DNA from: Saxidomus purpurata
Taxonomy: Eukaryota; Mollusca; Bivalvia; Venerida; Veneridae
Reading direction: 5' to 3'
NCBI GenBank assembly: GCA_022818135.1
Contig: JAFMSR010000009.1
Span: 12,485,948-12,549,947 of the forward strand
Length of the DNA stretch: 64,000 nucleotides
Below the pieces are notes generated by a model, which saw only the letters and a list, made by a program, of their open reading frames with translations, had not been told where the DNA came from and ran no database searches. The translations under genes and the position numbers were made by a program. Below are positions 23,370 to 35,049 of this stretch, in pieces (within the stretch, counting starts at the first letter, position 1; each line of letters begins with the position of its first letter).

Positions 23370-24869
23370 ATGGCTTTATGTTGGATTTGCGGTAAAGAAT
23401 TTGCAAGTAAGACAGAATTAAACATCCACTTAACTTCTAGAGATCACAGACGTATGACGGTAGTATACGTGTGGTGTAACGGAGAAAAAACATTTACAAG
23501 GCCGTCAGATCTATATTTTCACTGTAAGCAAAAGCATCTGGTGGAAACGAATAGTCTACATAAGTCATTTTTTTCAACAATGAATTGTTTTTACTTTTCC
23601 GTATATCCACAAGATTACAGCAAGATAACCAAAATTGAAAGCTGGTCAACTCCAAATGCGATCGAAGCCAGACGTCTGGTAATGAAATGGTTAGAACAAC
23701 AGCCAGGAGCTGCTGTGAAACGGGACAACTGGAGACACGGCTGGAGAAATGCTACGAAAGCAGTTACTTCAAATGACCAGGAAGTATTCATTGCCACCAA
23801 ACTGGATATGAAGAAATCAGATGAAACAAACACACAGGAAGAAATAAATAAAACACAAAGTACATGTACCACAGAAAATTCAAAGGCAAGAAAAGAAAAG
23901 GAGAAATTAGCTAAACTTAATGAAAATGTTGATGCAAAGGTAAAGATAAGTAACAAAGGGGAAATTGAAACAACAGTTGAAACAAACACACAGGAAGAAA
24001 TAAATAAAACACAGAATGCATGTACAACAGAAAATTCAAAGGCAAGAAAAGAAAAGAAGAAATTAGCTAAACTTAATGAAAAGGTTGATGCAAAGGTAAA
24101 GATAAGTAACAACGCAGAACTTGAAACAAATGTTGAAACAAATACACAAGAACAAACTGGCAAAACAAAGAGTACATGTACTACAGAAAATTCAAAGGCA
24201 AGAATAGAAAAAGAGAAAGTAGTTAAACCTAATGAAAAGGGTGATGCAAATTTAATGATAAGTTACTGTAACTAAGCAGAAATTGAAACAACAGCAGCAA
24301 TTATTGACAAAAATAAACAGGAAATATTAGAAACAAACATATCAGTTAAATGCAACAATGGACATAACACGGGTACATGTAATACAGATCCAACTGTCAG
24401 TCAAAATAAGTATGAACATTCGATGCCTATGTATACGACAGAACTGAAATATGATCCGGAAATACAAGAAAAGGAAATAACAGAGAACAAAACAAATAAA
24501 GTAATAAATGAGGACAGTGGATCCAACACGCCACTTTTTGACGAAATAAATGAGAGCGAAGAGAAAGATTTGACAGGAGAGCTATCTTTGGTTTGTCAGA
24601 TCTTGGGAGAAACCAAAAAAAGGAAGAGAGACGTGAGTGAGGACAGTAACTGTTGTAAAGAAAATAAAAGAGATAGAAAAATTGAAGTAGTAAATAGTGA
24701 AGGAAATTTCCGAAGGGTAATAGTTAAATCAACCAAAGATACAACAAATAATAAAGAAGAAACAGAGAAAAAAACACAACAATTACCATGGACATTAACA
24801 ACAATGATTGTACATCAACATCGAATAGTTTCACTGAGAGAGCGAAAGATCTCCTTACTACAGGGGTAA
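23370..24869 (+). CDS. Accessory ORF of LTR element A: zinc finger plus 52-residue repeats (one nonsense codon)
   Basis: The ATG at 23370 sits just after a splice-acceptor-like site. Residues 4-26 form a C2H2 finger (C-x2-C-x12-H-x5-H, CWICGKEFASKTELNIHL). A second finger-like segment (VWCNGEKTF through HCKQKH) lacks one cysteine. A compact region with ESWSTPNAIEARRLVMKWL and DNWRHGWRNATKAV follows. Then come three copies of a 52-residue charged repeat (ETNTQEEINKTQ...). A TAA at 24273-24275 interrupts the fourth partial repeat. The same frame then reads on, through an internal ATG at 24423, to 24869, ending in acidic and basic low-complexity sequence with KKRKRD, a nuclear-localisation-like cluster. 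It lies between pol and the 3' LTR, the env position, but there is no signal peptide or membrane segment. Function unknown; nucleic-acid binding is inferred from the finger. A host gene caught between element parts is the alternative. Confidence 0.6.
23823..24290 (+). repeat. Three 156-bp in-frame tandem repeats in the accessory ORF
   Basis: Units start at 23823, 23979 and 24135 (gaaacaaacacacaggaag), each 156 bp (52 codons). A partial fourth copy at about 24270 contains a 6-bp insertion and the TAA nonsense codon. Unit divergence is moderate. Confidence 0.9.
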
Positions 24870-25294
24870 TGCCACTTTGTCCTCCTGGCCGCAGGGAGTG
24901 GGATGTTCCAGGAATATACAAGATTACAATAAATGGGCACAACTTCTCATGGCCACCAATAAATTGGGAAACAATGACACCAGACCGAAAACTACTAGCC
25001 TGGGAGTACCTTGCATTGTCATTAGAAGAAGCTACGGAAAAAGAAGTGTGTTCCGAACTATCAAGAATATTCATTTTAGACAAATATAACTTCCTTGCTC
25101 TCCCTGGCACAGCCAAACCAAGGAAAGAAGAAACAGAAATCGCTGTATCAAGAGCACGATTTTACACATACCAAATGCTCCGAGAAGTGGCTACTGGCAA
25201 ATCACCTACTAAGGCAGAACAACATCATATCATCAGCCTAGAACAACATCGTAATTACACAGATGACTTTCTCCTGAAATTAAGAAGCATCTAG
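24788..25294 (+). CDS. Accessory ORF C-terminal part: compact 168-residue unknown domain in the -1 frame
   Basis: Overlaps the end of the 24423-24869 frame by 82 nt in the -1 frame. It either starts at its own ATG (24788) or continues the upstream ORF through a -1 shift at the A7 run (24768-24774). The frame of that run does not fit the canonical X-XXY-YYZ slippery heptamer, so a one-base deletion is more likely than programmed shifting. The protein looks globular and conserved rather than random: CPPGRREWDVPGIYKITING, SWPPINWETMTPDRKLLAW, a helical ALSLEEATEKEV, and YNFLALPGTAKPRKEE. I do not recognise the family. A stop follows at 25294 and non-coding sequence runs on to the LTR. Confidence 0.6.
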   Translation: MDINNNDCTSTSNSFTERAKDLLTTGVMPLCPPGRREWDVPGIYKITINGHNFSWPPINWETMTPDRKLLAWEYLALSLEEATEKEVCSELSRIFILDKYNFLALPGTAKPRKEETEIAVSRARFYTYQMLREVATGKSPTKAEQHHIISLEQHRNYTDDFLLKLRSI

Positions 25295-26479
25295 GCACCC
25301 CTACGTCTCATAAATTCCTGATCAACAAGTTTGAAAAAAATAAATGAAGTAAAAATATCACAAGCTAGTATAAATATCACAGAAGTGTTCATTCTTAAAG
25401 CCAAGATTTATGTGTAAAATTCATTTTATCGGTTTAAAGAAGTTGAAATGAGAAATACAAGTGTTATGTGTTTAAGTAGTTCTCTTGTGCATGTGTCTTC
25501 TTTAAATATGTGGTAATCAAATTCAAATCTAGTTCTATATATAAGTTCTAATTATATACAGAAAAGGAATCTGTATGTGTCTTAAATAAGATAGCAAAAT
25601 ATTAAAAACAGAGCATTTAATCAAGTGAAATATTCAAATTTGCTTTTATTGTGCTGAAATGTGTGAATGCATATAATATACATAAATAATGCAATGGTGA
25701 AGTTTGTGGTTCTTGGAACCTGTGTGAAAATTTAAAGGAAATGTGCTGAATGATTGCACAACGGTGAAGTGCTCTTTCTCAAAATTTGTAGATAATGGTG
25801 TTAAAAGTTATCTATGCAGAGTGTACCATATAAGTTTCTATGGATGAAGAAATCTTATATAGAAATGGAACTTGCAGATGTGAAATGCAAATAATTTATA
25901 TTAATTATCAGCAAAGATAACAGATGTTTAATTCTTGTTCATAAAGTGTTCCCAGTTTGTTAAAGTTTAAGCATTTAAGTATACAATGTTTTGAATATTT
26001 CATATAAGCAGTGTTAATGACATACTGCATAAATACAAGTACACTTAGTTTAATGTGTGATATAATACAAATGTATCTATATGTATACATGTATGAGGAT
26101 ATGTGGACAGTTGAGAAACAACAGAACAGTCACACTATATTATTTCACTCTTGTTTAACTAACATAGAGACTTTATATTTAAGTATTAGCGAAGTGAAGA
26201 GACTCAATTAATGAGCAATTTATTCATGAAAGGAAATACTTTCAGTGACAAATGTGTTAATTTTATGACGTTTCAAAGTTCCAAGGTTTATAATACCTAC
26301 ATGTTATAATTGCTTTAAATAGTTTGTCATTATATAGTTATATATGAGTAATTAAACTCAATATATGTTTAATATTGTTATTTCATGTGTTATTGTAATG
26401 CACAAGTTCTAAATTTGATTTAATGACATTTCAAGCAGAAACAAAACACTTACTATAATCCAGGAGGATTATTTATGAC
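25295..26479 (+). other. Untranslated 3' part of LTR element A
   Basis: About 1.2 kb of AT-rich sequence without a coherent ORF between the accessory ORF and the polypurine tract. Small frames at 25908-26211 are accidental. Confidence 0.5.
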
Positions 26480-26493
26480 AAAGGAGGGGGAAG
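26480..26493 (+). promoter_or_regulatory. Polypurine tract of LTR element A
   Basis: aaaggagggggaag directly precedes the TG of the LTR, as expected for the plus-strand primer site of an LTR element on this strand. Confidence 0.75.
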
Positions 26494-27451
26494 TGTAATC
26501 GAATGTAGACTAACAGAGACTATCTCCATTCTAACTTTAATAATACAGCGTTTCAGTGGCTTAGACTGATGGACGTTATCAACACAAACATAAAAACATA
26601 CCATTTTACTATTATTAGACGTCCTGGTGGTCTATACTTCTTAATATTCTATCACGAAACTTTGAAGTCCATGTCTGATATTTTATGGAGTCGCGAAAAC
26701 TGGTGACAAATGGATTTAATGTATCAAGTTTACATTATTCATCATTGATAGTTATTCTGCATGGAAATCTTGTCCAAAACAAATGAATCCATGTCAAATC
26801 TTCCAGTAAAAGTCATATGAAGTAACACTTTTATCTATTGTTTACAATAAATGCCAGACGGCTAACGGAACTTATTGCCGTGAGCAGCAGAAAGCATAAA
26901 AACTACCCTGATTCTTATCAATTCACCAACAGTACGTAATAATACTTTGGAACTTGCTGTTTATGGAGGTACTATTATTTATTGTGAATTATCAAGCTTG
27001 ACTTCATACTCGAGCACGTTTTGGAAGCGTACGGATTTACATTTTCTACAGTACCAGAATAACAGAGTTGTCAGACTCACGGACTATTCTCATTGGTTGA
27101 GAAATACCGTAAGACGGTACCATTGGACGAGTGAGCATTCGAAAGTAACCGCATAACATACGGAATAAATACACAGAAAGCTATATAAGTAGCGTTTCCC
27201 GGTCATTTGGCGGCTTTCCTACTGTGTGAGAACATGGTTATCTTTGAGTAACATACCCTAGTAGAAGGACACGTCCGTCAGATCCGTAAGTGGACAAAAA
27301 TCCGTAAATCCGTAAGATATAAACGACCAGTAAAAGTATCAACAATAACTTGAAGTATTATATAACATTCCATTAGTTCCTGTTTTTCAACATTCCGTAA
27401 GTTTACGGAATTCGCTAGTTACAGTACTGCCAGATATCTATTTCATTTTAC
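26494..27451 (+). mobile_element. LTR of element A (3' LTR)
   Basis: Begins TGTAATCG right after the polypurine tract. Two end points fit the inverted TGTAA...TTACA pattern: 27423 (gctagttaca) and 27451 (cattttaca, followed by ttgg). A TATA-like box, agctatataagtagcg, lies at about 27178-27193, with repeated 'ccgtaag' phrases downstream. No second copy is present in the window, consistent with the 5' truncation of the element. Confidence 0.65.
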
Positions 27452-27552
27452 ATTGGAACTTTCGTAGGTGCTTGACACAGATTTCACAATACGGTACCAA
27501 CGGTAACCATTATTTAACTAGCTGGCGGCTTACCAACCGGCCATATTAGAAC

Positions 27553-27626
27553 GGACCCCTGCTGGGATTCGAACCTTCGACCCCCGTTCCCAAGGCGGAT
27601 GCCTGAACCACTAGACCAAGGGAGAC
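27553..27626 (-). pseudogene. tRNA-Pro-like pseudogene or tRNA-derived SINE head
   Basis: On the minus strand an A box (TGGTCTAGTGG, 27608-27618) and a perfect B box (GGTTCGAATCC, 27565-27575) are spaced as in a tRNA. The anticodon loop reads CTTGGGA, giving TGG (Pro). About five of seven acceptor pairs form, but the T stem does not pair, so it is not a functional tRNA. Confidence 0.65.
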
Positions 27627-29629
27627 GGTTAATAATGAAACCTATTGCTCATCAACACTTACAAATGTACGTTGCTAGATTTCTAAAATTGGCTTGTCCA
27701 GCTTTCAATTTGGATGATAACATTTATTGTGTCAGAGGGCGATAGGTTAAAATTTACTGACTGAATATCGTGCAGTGCAGATTGGTCATGATCTGCACTG
27801 GTCGCAAATGTATGCAGAATCACTTAAGGGTTAATTATCAAACAACGATCTCTCAGCGTTGACTGCATCTGCTAAAACAGTTTGTGAAGGTAAAAAAATA
27901 AACTTCTTAAAAAGTAATAACCTAAATACTGTGTATATGTCCACTTATCTTTGGAACCTTATTATGTGATTTATAATCCTCGTAATTCATGTTATGCAAT
28001 GTCTATCCTTTGACTTTTGACGCAAAATAAACTGAGACTCCAAATGCATTAAAGTGATAATCGAACCCCGTGGTTAGGACATTTTTGAGCATGAAATGTA
28101 AGCATTTTAAATGCATTCAGGAAACACTTTAAACATAATTCCGTGCAAACATCTTTAATTACAGGGTTAACCGATTAGAAATCACAAAACACCACATGTG
28201 TATTTATGATTTTGTAGTATTCCCTTTTTGGACGCGGGTTCGATTCCTACACGCGGAATAAGACATTAACAACTATAAACCGGGGAGAAAACCGTTTTCT
28301 GTATGTATAGGAACTTAATGCCTTATTCAAATTAAATTTTATACCTTGAAAATGATGGTTTTCAAAGGCCGTACTAAGCGGAAAGTAAAAAAAGAATACT
28401 TAAATGACATAGCGTCAAACATTGCACCTCACAACTGTAGCATTTACACTTCGCGCTCCGGCTAGGATTCAAACCCGGGACTTGCATACTAGTATTAGGT
28501 TTTCTCTTTGCATAGTGAAACTGAGTTCCTTTTCATTTTAGTGTAGAAGCATCTTACTGCTATTTAGTCGTTTGAGTAGTAGTTGAAGTTTATTTGAACT
28601 GAATTACAATGCGGCATTGTTTTACAATAAATAATACACAGTTCCGTCGTTATTCTATTAGGTTTTGTTCAATCAGCAAAATTTAAAGTGATCACGAGGC
28701 TTGGATATTAATTTCAATACGTGTCCATAAGATGTTGTGAAAGAGTGTGGAAAGTATGTTGATACAATGTGAAAATTATTGCTCTTGAACCTAACCTTTG
28801 GTAACCAAAGACATTGAATGGTTACTAATGGACACATATGTGCAGAGGTGCATGTTTTGGGCCATATATGCTCGAGAATGCTTGGGCCTAGGATCTTAAC
28901 TTGGTCATGACCAGTAGAGGACCCTTTTGATGTAGAGGTCAAAGGTCAAGGTCACTGGGACTTTTTTAAGGCCACATGTATTTTTTTAGGGAATTTTTTT
29001 TTTAAGGCCAAAACTTTGTTTTTCATGCCATTTTTTTCAGGCCGAATTAATTTTTTTAAGCCAAATTTTATGAAAAATTTTAAGGCACTTAACTTTTTTT
29101 TCTTATTTAGGCAAACAATTTTTTTTCAGGCCTCATGATTTTTATGGAGGCGTGTTTAAATTTTTTAAGGTCGTATGGAAAAATTGCATTCAATATTTTT
29201 TTCCAAACTTGATTTGTCATTACCAGTGGATGAGCCCTATTAATTTTCAGGTTATTAGGTCATATGCGAATTTCACAGTTACTTTTACTTTAAAAACTGT
29301 TCCTTGCATAGTTCGACTTATGCATCAAGGGGGCATACGTGTTTTACAAACAGCTTTGGTGTTCATGGGTGAAACTAACGTGGTATCACACCGATACTAC
29401 GTTTAAAACTCTACTTTTGTTGAGTTTTTTTACTTACATGTGGAAAACGTCATCAGAAAGCATATCACACATGACATCATTTTAACGACGTCATCGTTGT
29501 TTGTTTTACGGCATTTGTTACGCTCGGTATACTTTTTGACGTCAATCCGGGTTGAAGATTTTGATAATTTCACTGATTTGAAACAGTGAAATATCAATTT
29601 TATTTCACTGATATAATTTATTATATAAT
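27627..29629. other. No gene; scattered tRNA B-box-like matches and T-rich low-complexity sequence
   Basis: B-box-like phrases occur at about 28240 (gcgggttcgattcc, plus) and 28470 (ggattcaaaccc, minus), possibly SINE debris. 28895-28960 carries 'aggtcaaaggtcaaggtcac'. 28970-29190 is T-rich sequence with repeated 'aaggcc/aggcc'. No exon recognised. Confidence 0.45.
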
Positions 29630-30173
29630 TATACTTAAGGACAAAAGTATATATTAAAGTAACACAAACACTGAAATTGGATATTTTATTCATAATAGGA
29701 AAAGCATAAGAACATCATCATTTTCGAATCAATAAACACATTTGCAATGTTCGTGACGTCGAATGGAATGTTCGTGGGCGTTTAACGCACGTGCAACATG
29801 TGTTGTAGGCTCACGGACCTCCAGTGGACATAAAACGCGCAAATTTTGCTGTCTTGAAGGCTTCGTAATAACAACATACGTTGAGTACTTGTATAATTTT
29901 TTTACGTCTTTCGATAGGACTATCCTTTGGTAACAAAAATCACTTGAAATGTTTGTGACTATAAGCTTTATGTACATAAAATTTAGATAAATGTGAAATT
30001 TATGGTTTATGCCGTCACGGTTGATTGAATGTCTTTGTATAGAATTGTTAACACCTTGTGATGTAGCAAGTAGTCTCAAAATATAAATTTGCAAACAAAA
30101 GATTAAAAGAAACGTACACTTAAAATTTAATAAGACAATTTTGAACTGGACAGAACTTTTGTACTTAAGTATA
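29630..30173 (-). mobile_element. TA-flanked MITE, copy 1 (Tc1/mariner-type target)
   Basis: Ends TATACTTAAGGACAAAAG and CTTTTGTACTTAAGTATA. The right end continues as ctggacagaac; the corresponding inner ~10 bp of the left TIR are deleted. It is the reverse-complement relative of the copy at 46103-46654, similar over its whole length (about 545 bp). No transposase. The 165-codon minus ORF over it is not conserved as protein. Confidence 0.85.
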
Positions 30174-30948
30174 CATAACATTGATGCATATGTGTTTTCA
30201 GCAAAAGAAAGACGTCCAACCGTCATTACGGATCGGGTACATGTAGTATCACCACACTACCAAATTTGGCAGTTGGTTTGTAAGGGTGTTTCCCGTTGGT
30301 TCATAGAAAATTCTTGCATGTCCACAACATTAATAACGCTGCTTATATAGGTGTCGCATCGGTCATTTTTTCCCTTCTTTATTCTATAGTAAGTACATGC
30401 CTTTTGCACATTTCCTGTGCAGTGCTAGGACTTTCTCTGAGGAATCGAGGTTTCTCCAAAGAATTGTTAATCTGGCATGTAATTGATATCTCCAGGGTGA
30501 TAATCAAGTGGTCATTACTGCCCAGCATGATCAGAAGATGTAGCTATTAATCACTTGTGGTCAGAAAATTTTGGGGATTATTTTCCCATGGTGCTTTAGC
30601 AGCACTTGTGTCATGGCTAAGGGACTTTTCAGTAGAAAACCAACAGTGGTTAATTCGTATACCACCATGTCATACAATTTGAAGCGGGGTTAACTAATGG
30701 GGCGTGGTTTAGTTTTAAATAGAATAGAATGCGGTAACTAACAGTGCGGGTATCAGATACCTGCACTTTAGTTATTGCACTGTTTTACAGACAGACTGAA
30801 AAGGCTGAAAATCAAGAATCTACTTTTATTTCAACACATGTTATTTAAACACATCAAAGCATGTTAAAAATTGAAAGTACATCCACTGAAATTAACTACT
30901 CCAGATTTTGTGGTAATTTCAAACAGTGCATTTCGAACGTTTTGTCTT
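30174..30948. other. No gene recognised
   Basis: Contains a small palindrome (gtgcgggtatcagatacctgcac, about 30745-30767). The region immediately 3' of the recombinase pseudogene may be its 3' UTR. Confidence 0.4.
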
Positions 30949-32730
30949 TTAATATTCGTTTCTGTCATTGTCACATTGTTCGTTCTTTTCCGACGTGGAT
31001 ACACTAACGTCAGAATTTGGATCCAGTACATTAGACATTTTTTTACGTATTTTATCGTTCGAACGTTTATACTTCCTAACAGCAGTAACAGATCTATGAC
31101 CCGTCCTGTCCATCTATGCCAGCTTCGTACATGCTGGTCGCACACGTTCGTTTCCCACTGTGGTTGGAATGTACACCCCTCAAAGATCCCCTTTCACTTA
31201 TTTCTTTCATGAAATTATTGAGAGTGTTAACACCGACTGGCTGAAGTCCATACCGGATCGATTTTCCAGGGATAGCAGGAAGAGGCCTCTTGTAAAAGTC
31301 TCCGTCGTTACCTACGTCATTTATATATGTTTCAAAGTGTGTGGCCATGCAGCGTGGTCCTGTGAAGAGAGAACAAAACGAAATTATAATGACAGTTTAA
31401 CCTTCTCCCTACTTATTTCAAATAATGGACTGGTCCAAAGTTGTTTTTGGAACAATTCATTGTAAATTTTAGGGATATCAGGTTAAAATTTGCTCATAGC
31501 ATGCTTAAAGTTATTAAGTTCGTGGTCAATGAATCTAAATGGTTTGAAATTGCTAAATTCATGGAAGGGTCGCTTCCGAGATCAAAGGGAGCTAACACAT
31601 GACAAAGAATGCGTATCCGGTTGTATTCTTAGTTCCCTTTGGTGTGCAGACATACTGGATTTAAACTTACTCCTTTAAATGTGCGTATAAATGGACGACT
31701 TTTGATCGTCGGTAATGCAAGAAAGAGGCTGACAAACAGTACTAGATTTCAGCGGGATGGTAAAGGCGTAAAATTGAGTAGAAGCTTTATCAAAATGTGC
31801 TTACCTGGTGTACAGTAATGTTTTATATCTTTTAGGTTTTAGATCCACGGCCAATAAATCGAATGTATCGTCCTTCAGCATCTTCGCCAATTTCAAACTG
31901 GTCACATCGAAGACCACAAAGTTCATCACGACCTCTTAAACCAAACAACTTGCATGCATAAAAGAACACAGTCAATTGCAAAGTTTTAGCATCCTTCATG
32001 CCAAAAACACTGGATTCCCACAATTTATTTTCGACATCAGTAGAAATTGGATCGGCTTGTTTTGTGTCAGTGCCAAGTCCTTGATCTAGAAGATTTTTCA
32101 TTTTACTATCCAGTACAGAATAGAATTCTGCAAATGCAGGATTACTTTTGTCAAGGAAGTTCATGTCATGTACACCATGCTCACGTAAATGTCTTAAAAG
32201 TCCACACATAACAAGGTACAATGTTTTGGGGGATAATCCTCTCCTTTTTGTTTTTTAATTTCCATTACAAAATGTATTAACCAATACGATAACACTGATT
32301 TGTCCATCAAATGAAGCTCTGGAATGTTATCCGAATTTCTGTGTTGTCGCCATGTCTCAAAAATTTTATATGCCCACCGAGTGTTTTTGGCTGTGTTCTT
32401 GTTTCGTTTCGAAGATTTAAGCTCCTCGATTTCAGTGTCTGTAACTGGTTTGCCGAAGCGATAATCATTTACGCATTTAACAGTTTCCAAATGTTGCGAA
32501 TTTAGCAACGTGCTCTCGTCAGATACTGCACTTTGTTCATTCTCAAACAAAAAATCTAATCAAATATCAAAGGAAATTTCTGCCACATTATCCTCCTGCT
32601 TAAGACTGGACCAATCAAGAGGTACTTGAGATAAAAATAAATTGTCACTACTATCATTGAGTAACTCATAAAAACTTTTTTCAGCGTTTTCTGGCACCTG
32701 GCACAAAATTTCATCGAGCCCTTCGTCCAT
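30949..32730 (-). pseudogene. Broken Crypton-type / ZMYM-QRICH1-like (DUF3504) tyrosine recombinase, two exons
   Basis: Reads right to left from an ATG at 32730. The N-terminal acidic part is followed by a SAM-like helical region (KNTRWAYKIFETWRQ, LLRHLREHGVHDM). Next is the catalytic domain with the first Arg in LFGLRGRDELCGLR (about 31895-31930). A donor follows 31805 (ccag|gtaagc) and an acceptor precedes 31359 (cttcacag). Exon 2 carries GPRCMATHFETY, FYKRPLPAI, the HxxR motif NHSGKR, RTGHRS, and the YKR box with the nucleophilic Tyr (VRKYKR, about 31070). Lesions: an in-frame TGA near 32560, a one-base loss in the A-run near 32235, a frame break after GRGSKT near 31830, and another between GIDGQ and RTGHRS near 31105. 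All catalytic residues remain but no continuous protein can be made. Confidence 0.82.
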
Positions 32731-35049
32731 TGCGCAATATTACACGACAAAAATATCAAATGTACTGATCGAGTGCAAAACTTTAAATGCAGTGTGTCTG
32801 GGTCAGCAGATAGCGAAATGTATCAATTAGCATATTAATAGCTCTTCTGCTCTAGCAGAGGTTTATTTTATCTGGGGTTTACACGCACATTTGAAAAAAG
32901 GGACTTGATGCACCTGTATATGGAAAAGGGAACGCCTACTAAACTACTGTCAATTGCCATGGTACAAAACAGAAAGAACATCAAAACTTTCGGGTAAACG
33001 ATTGATACTCGGGGGCTACGCCCCCTCGTATAAATTGTATACCCTCAAGTTTCGATGCTCTTTCTATTACATGACATTGTACACTTGTGTTTGTGTTTGT
33101 CTGTCCTTCACATATCTTGTGTCCCGCACATACGCAAATGTTGCCTTAAGATTTTATTTCTCCAATTCTCGATTATATGCAGTGGTTGTATGGGAAAGAC
33201 ACTTATGTTTTTGTCTCAGAACCTAGTTGCCATTGATACCGTCATAATTACAATGTGTTTATGTAATGAGAAATGAATTTATTTGTAGGTATGTTGAAAG
33301 CATTGAAATATGACAAACATAATGTTGTATCCTACATCCATGACGGGGGATGATACTATTTGACCTCAAATTCTTTCTTTTTCCAGTTACCCCTTTGACA
33401 GAGAAACCTGCTTTAAATTTCAAAATTACTCTTATCTGTTTTCTTTCATTTGAAATATAGTACAAGTAGGCATGATTTACCTACTTCGTGATACACTGCA
33501 CATTTTCTAATAAATGCTATATATCAAATGGTGGTTTACAAAAATATCTGTACATCGAAAATGGATGTTCATGTATGATTTATGTATCTTATAAGATATA
33601 TAACACTGTTAAAACTCCTAAAATAAATATATTTGAAATCAGTAGTGTCCACTTACATTTTTGACATGTTAGATTCTTTTATTTGTTAATACACAGACCT
33701 GTTTTTATCTTGACAAAATAAGAGCTACTTGTAAATGTGATCCTGGGACTTTAAATAAACAATTTAAGAAAACTTAAAAATATACACCCAAGTATATGGC
33801 CCTTTTTTGCCAGATTTTCATACAAAATGACTTTGCCACTCAAACTTATTGATGAAAACTTAGGTAATACTTGAAATTTTATAACATAATTCTTGCATGT
33901 GTTACTTGAAACAAATGTTCAGCAGTGAGTACAGGCATATTAGTTTCTGGGCAATAAATCTCCTGCTTTTTTGCTGATATCATTTACCCACTGCTGTGCT
34001 GACCTCACTCAACCAATTATCAAGTAATTAAGAGACAAATCAAAGAATACTAGAAACCAGTATTTCTGGAGTAGAATGTCTATAGACTGTGACTTTCACA
34101 ACAAAATTCAAACAATCAGCTGCCCATGTTTCTCATCTTCATCATTATCACAGTCAATCTAAACCAGAAAAGTTACATGGTGAACAATGAACTTTTTTGC
34201 TATCACTCAAGATCTGTAGACACAGTACAACTTTTAGTAAACGCACTGTCATGCTTGCTGGGGCGGAGTAATCTTTCAACCCTTCCATTATAAAAGTAGT
34301 CTTGAAAAACACAGAAAAAAATAAATGTTTTAACAATCAAAAATGCCAAAAAATTACACTGCAGCAATAAAAACAGTTGACAGTGATCCAGCTCAGCTGG
34401 GGACATCTTTAAAATGATGACATCAAATTTTCATAGGACTATTTTCTTCGACCCGGATGCACTTGTTGACCGGTGCGACACCTTATAATTGGATCGTTGC
34501 GTCTTTTTATCTTTTTTATTGTGTTTAGAAAGTATATAGACATATTCATTTTTGGAAAGGTATTTTCAATCTTTAAACAATTCAATAAAAACAAGTGATG
34601 GTACTTATGATTACAAAAAATATATAGGTCACTAAATGTAGTAAAAATTCTTACTTGTCTTCAATGTTTAACAAAGCTTACAGCTATGGCTAACGCCCGA
34701 TACCAAAACAAATGCATTGCATTTTACACATTGTTTCCTGGTCATACATTCTTTAAACGCTATTTGCTATTTTCTTATGACTATTATTGAATGGTAGAGA
34801 GTAGATGTAACACATTTAAGAGCATAAATTTAATTCGAAGAAAGATATCAGAAATCGTTGACACGGTTCCCTCAAGCAAGGAATGGTGTACAAATTGCAA
34901 CAACTTTGTTTGGTATGGATGGCTACCCACGCCACAAGCCTTCTTAAAACTTGTGGATAGATGAAGATATTTTATCATATTTATTGTCAATCTTTTTTTT
35001 ATCATAGGAACCATCATTTCTTTACTTTATTCTTTACAGGTTGAAAAGA
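32731..35049. other. No gene recognised
   Basis: Apart from a short hairpin (gggggctacgccccct, about 33010-33026), I see no exon, RNA or clear mobile-element end. ORFs here (32954-33276, 33259-33465, 34154-34406, 34784-35017) lack features. Confidence 0.4.

Noticed and set aside
23615..24163. 182-codon minus ORF antisense to the zinc-finger accessory ORF
   Set aside because: A shadow of the 156-bp in-frame repeats; no independent feature.
27553..27626. Functional tRNA-Pro gene
   Set aside because: A and B boxes are good, but the T stem does not pair and the acceptor stem has mismatches.
29729..30226. 165-codon minus ORF in the TA MITE, partly shared with 46164-46382
   Set aside because: Between the two copies most differences change the amino acid, as expected for non-coding drift. 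The MITE has no transposase motif.
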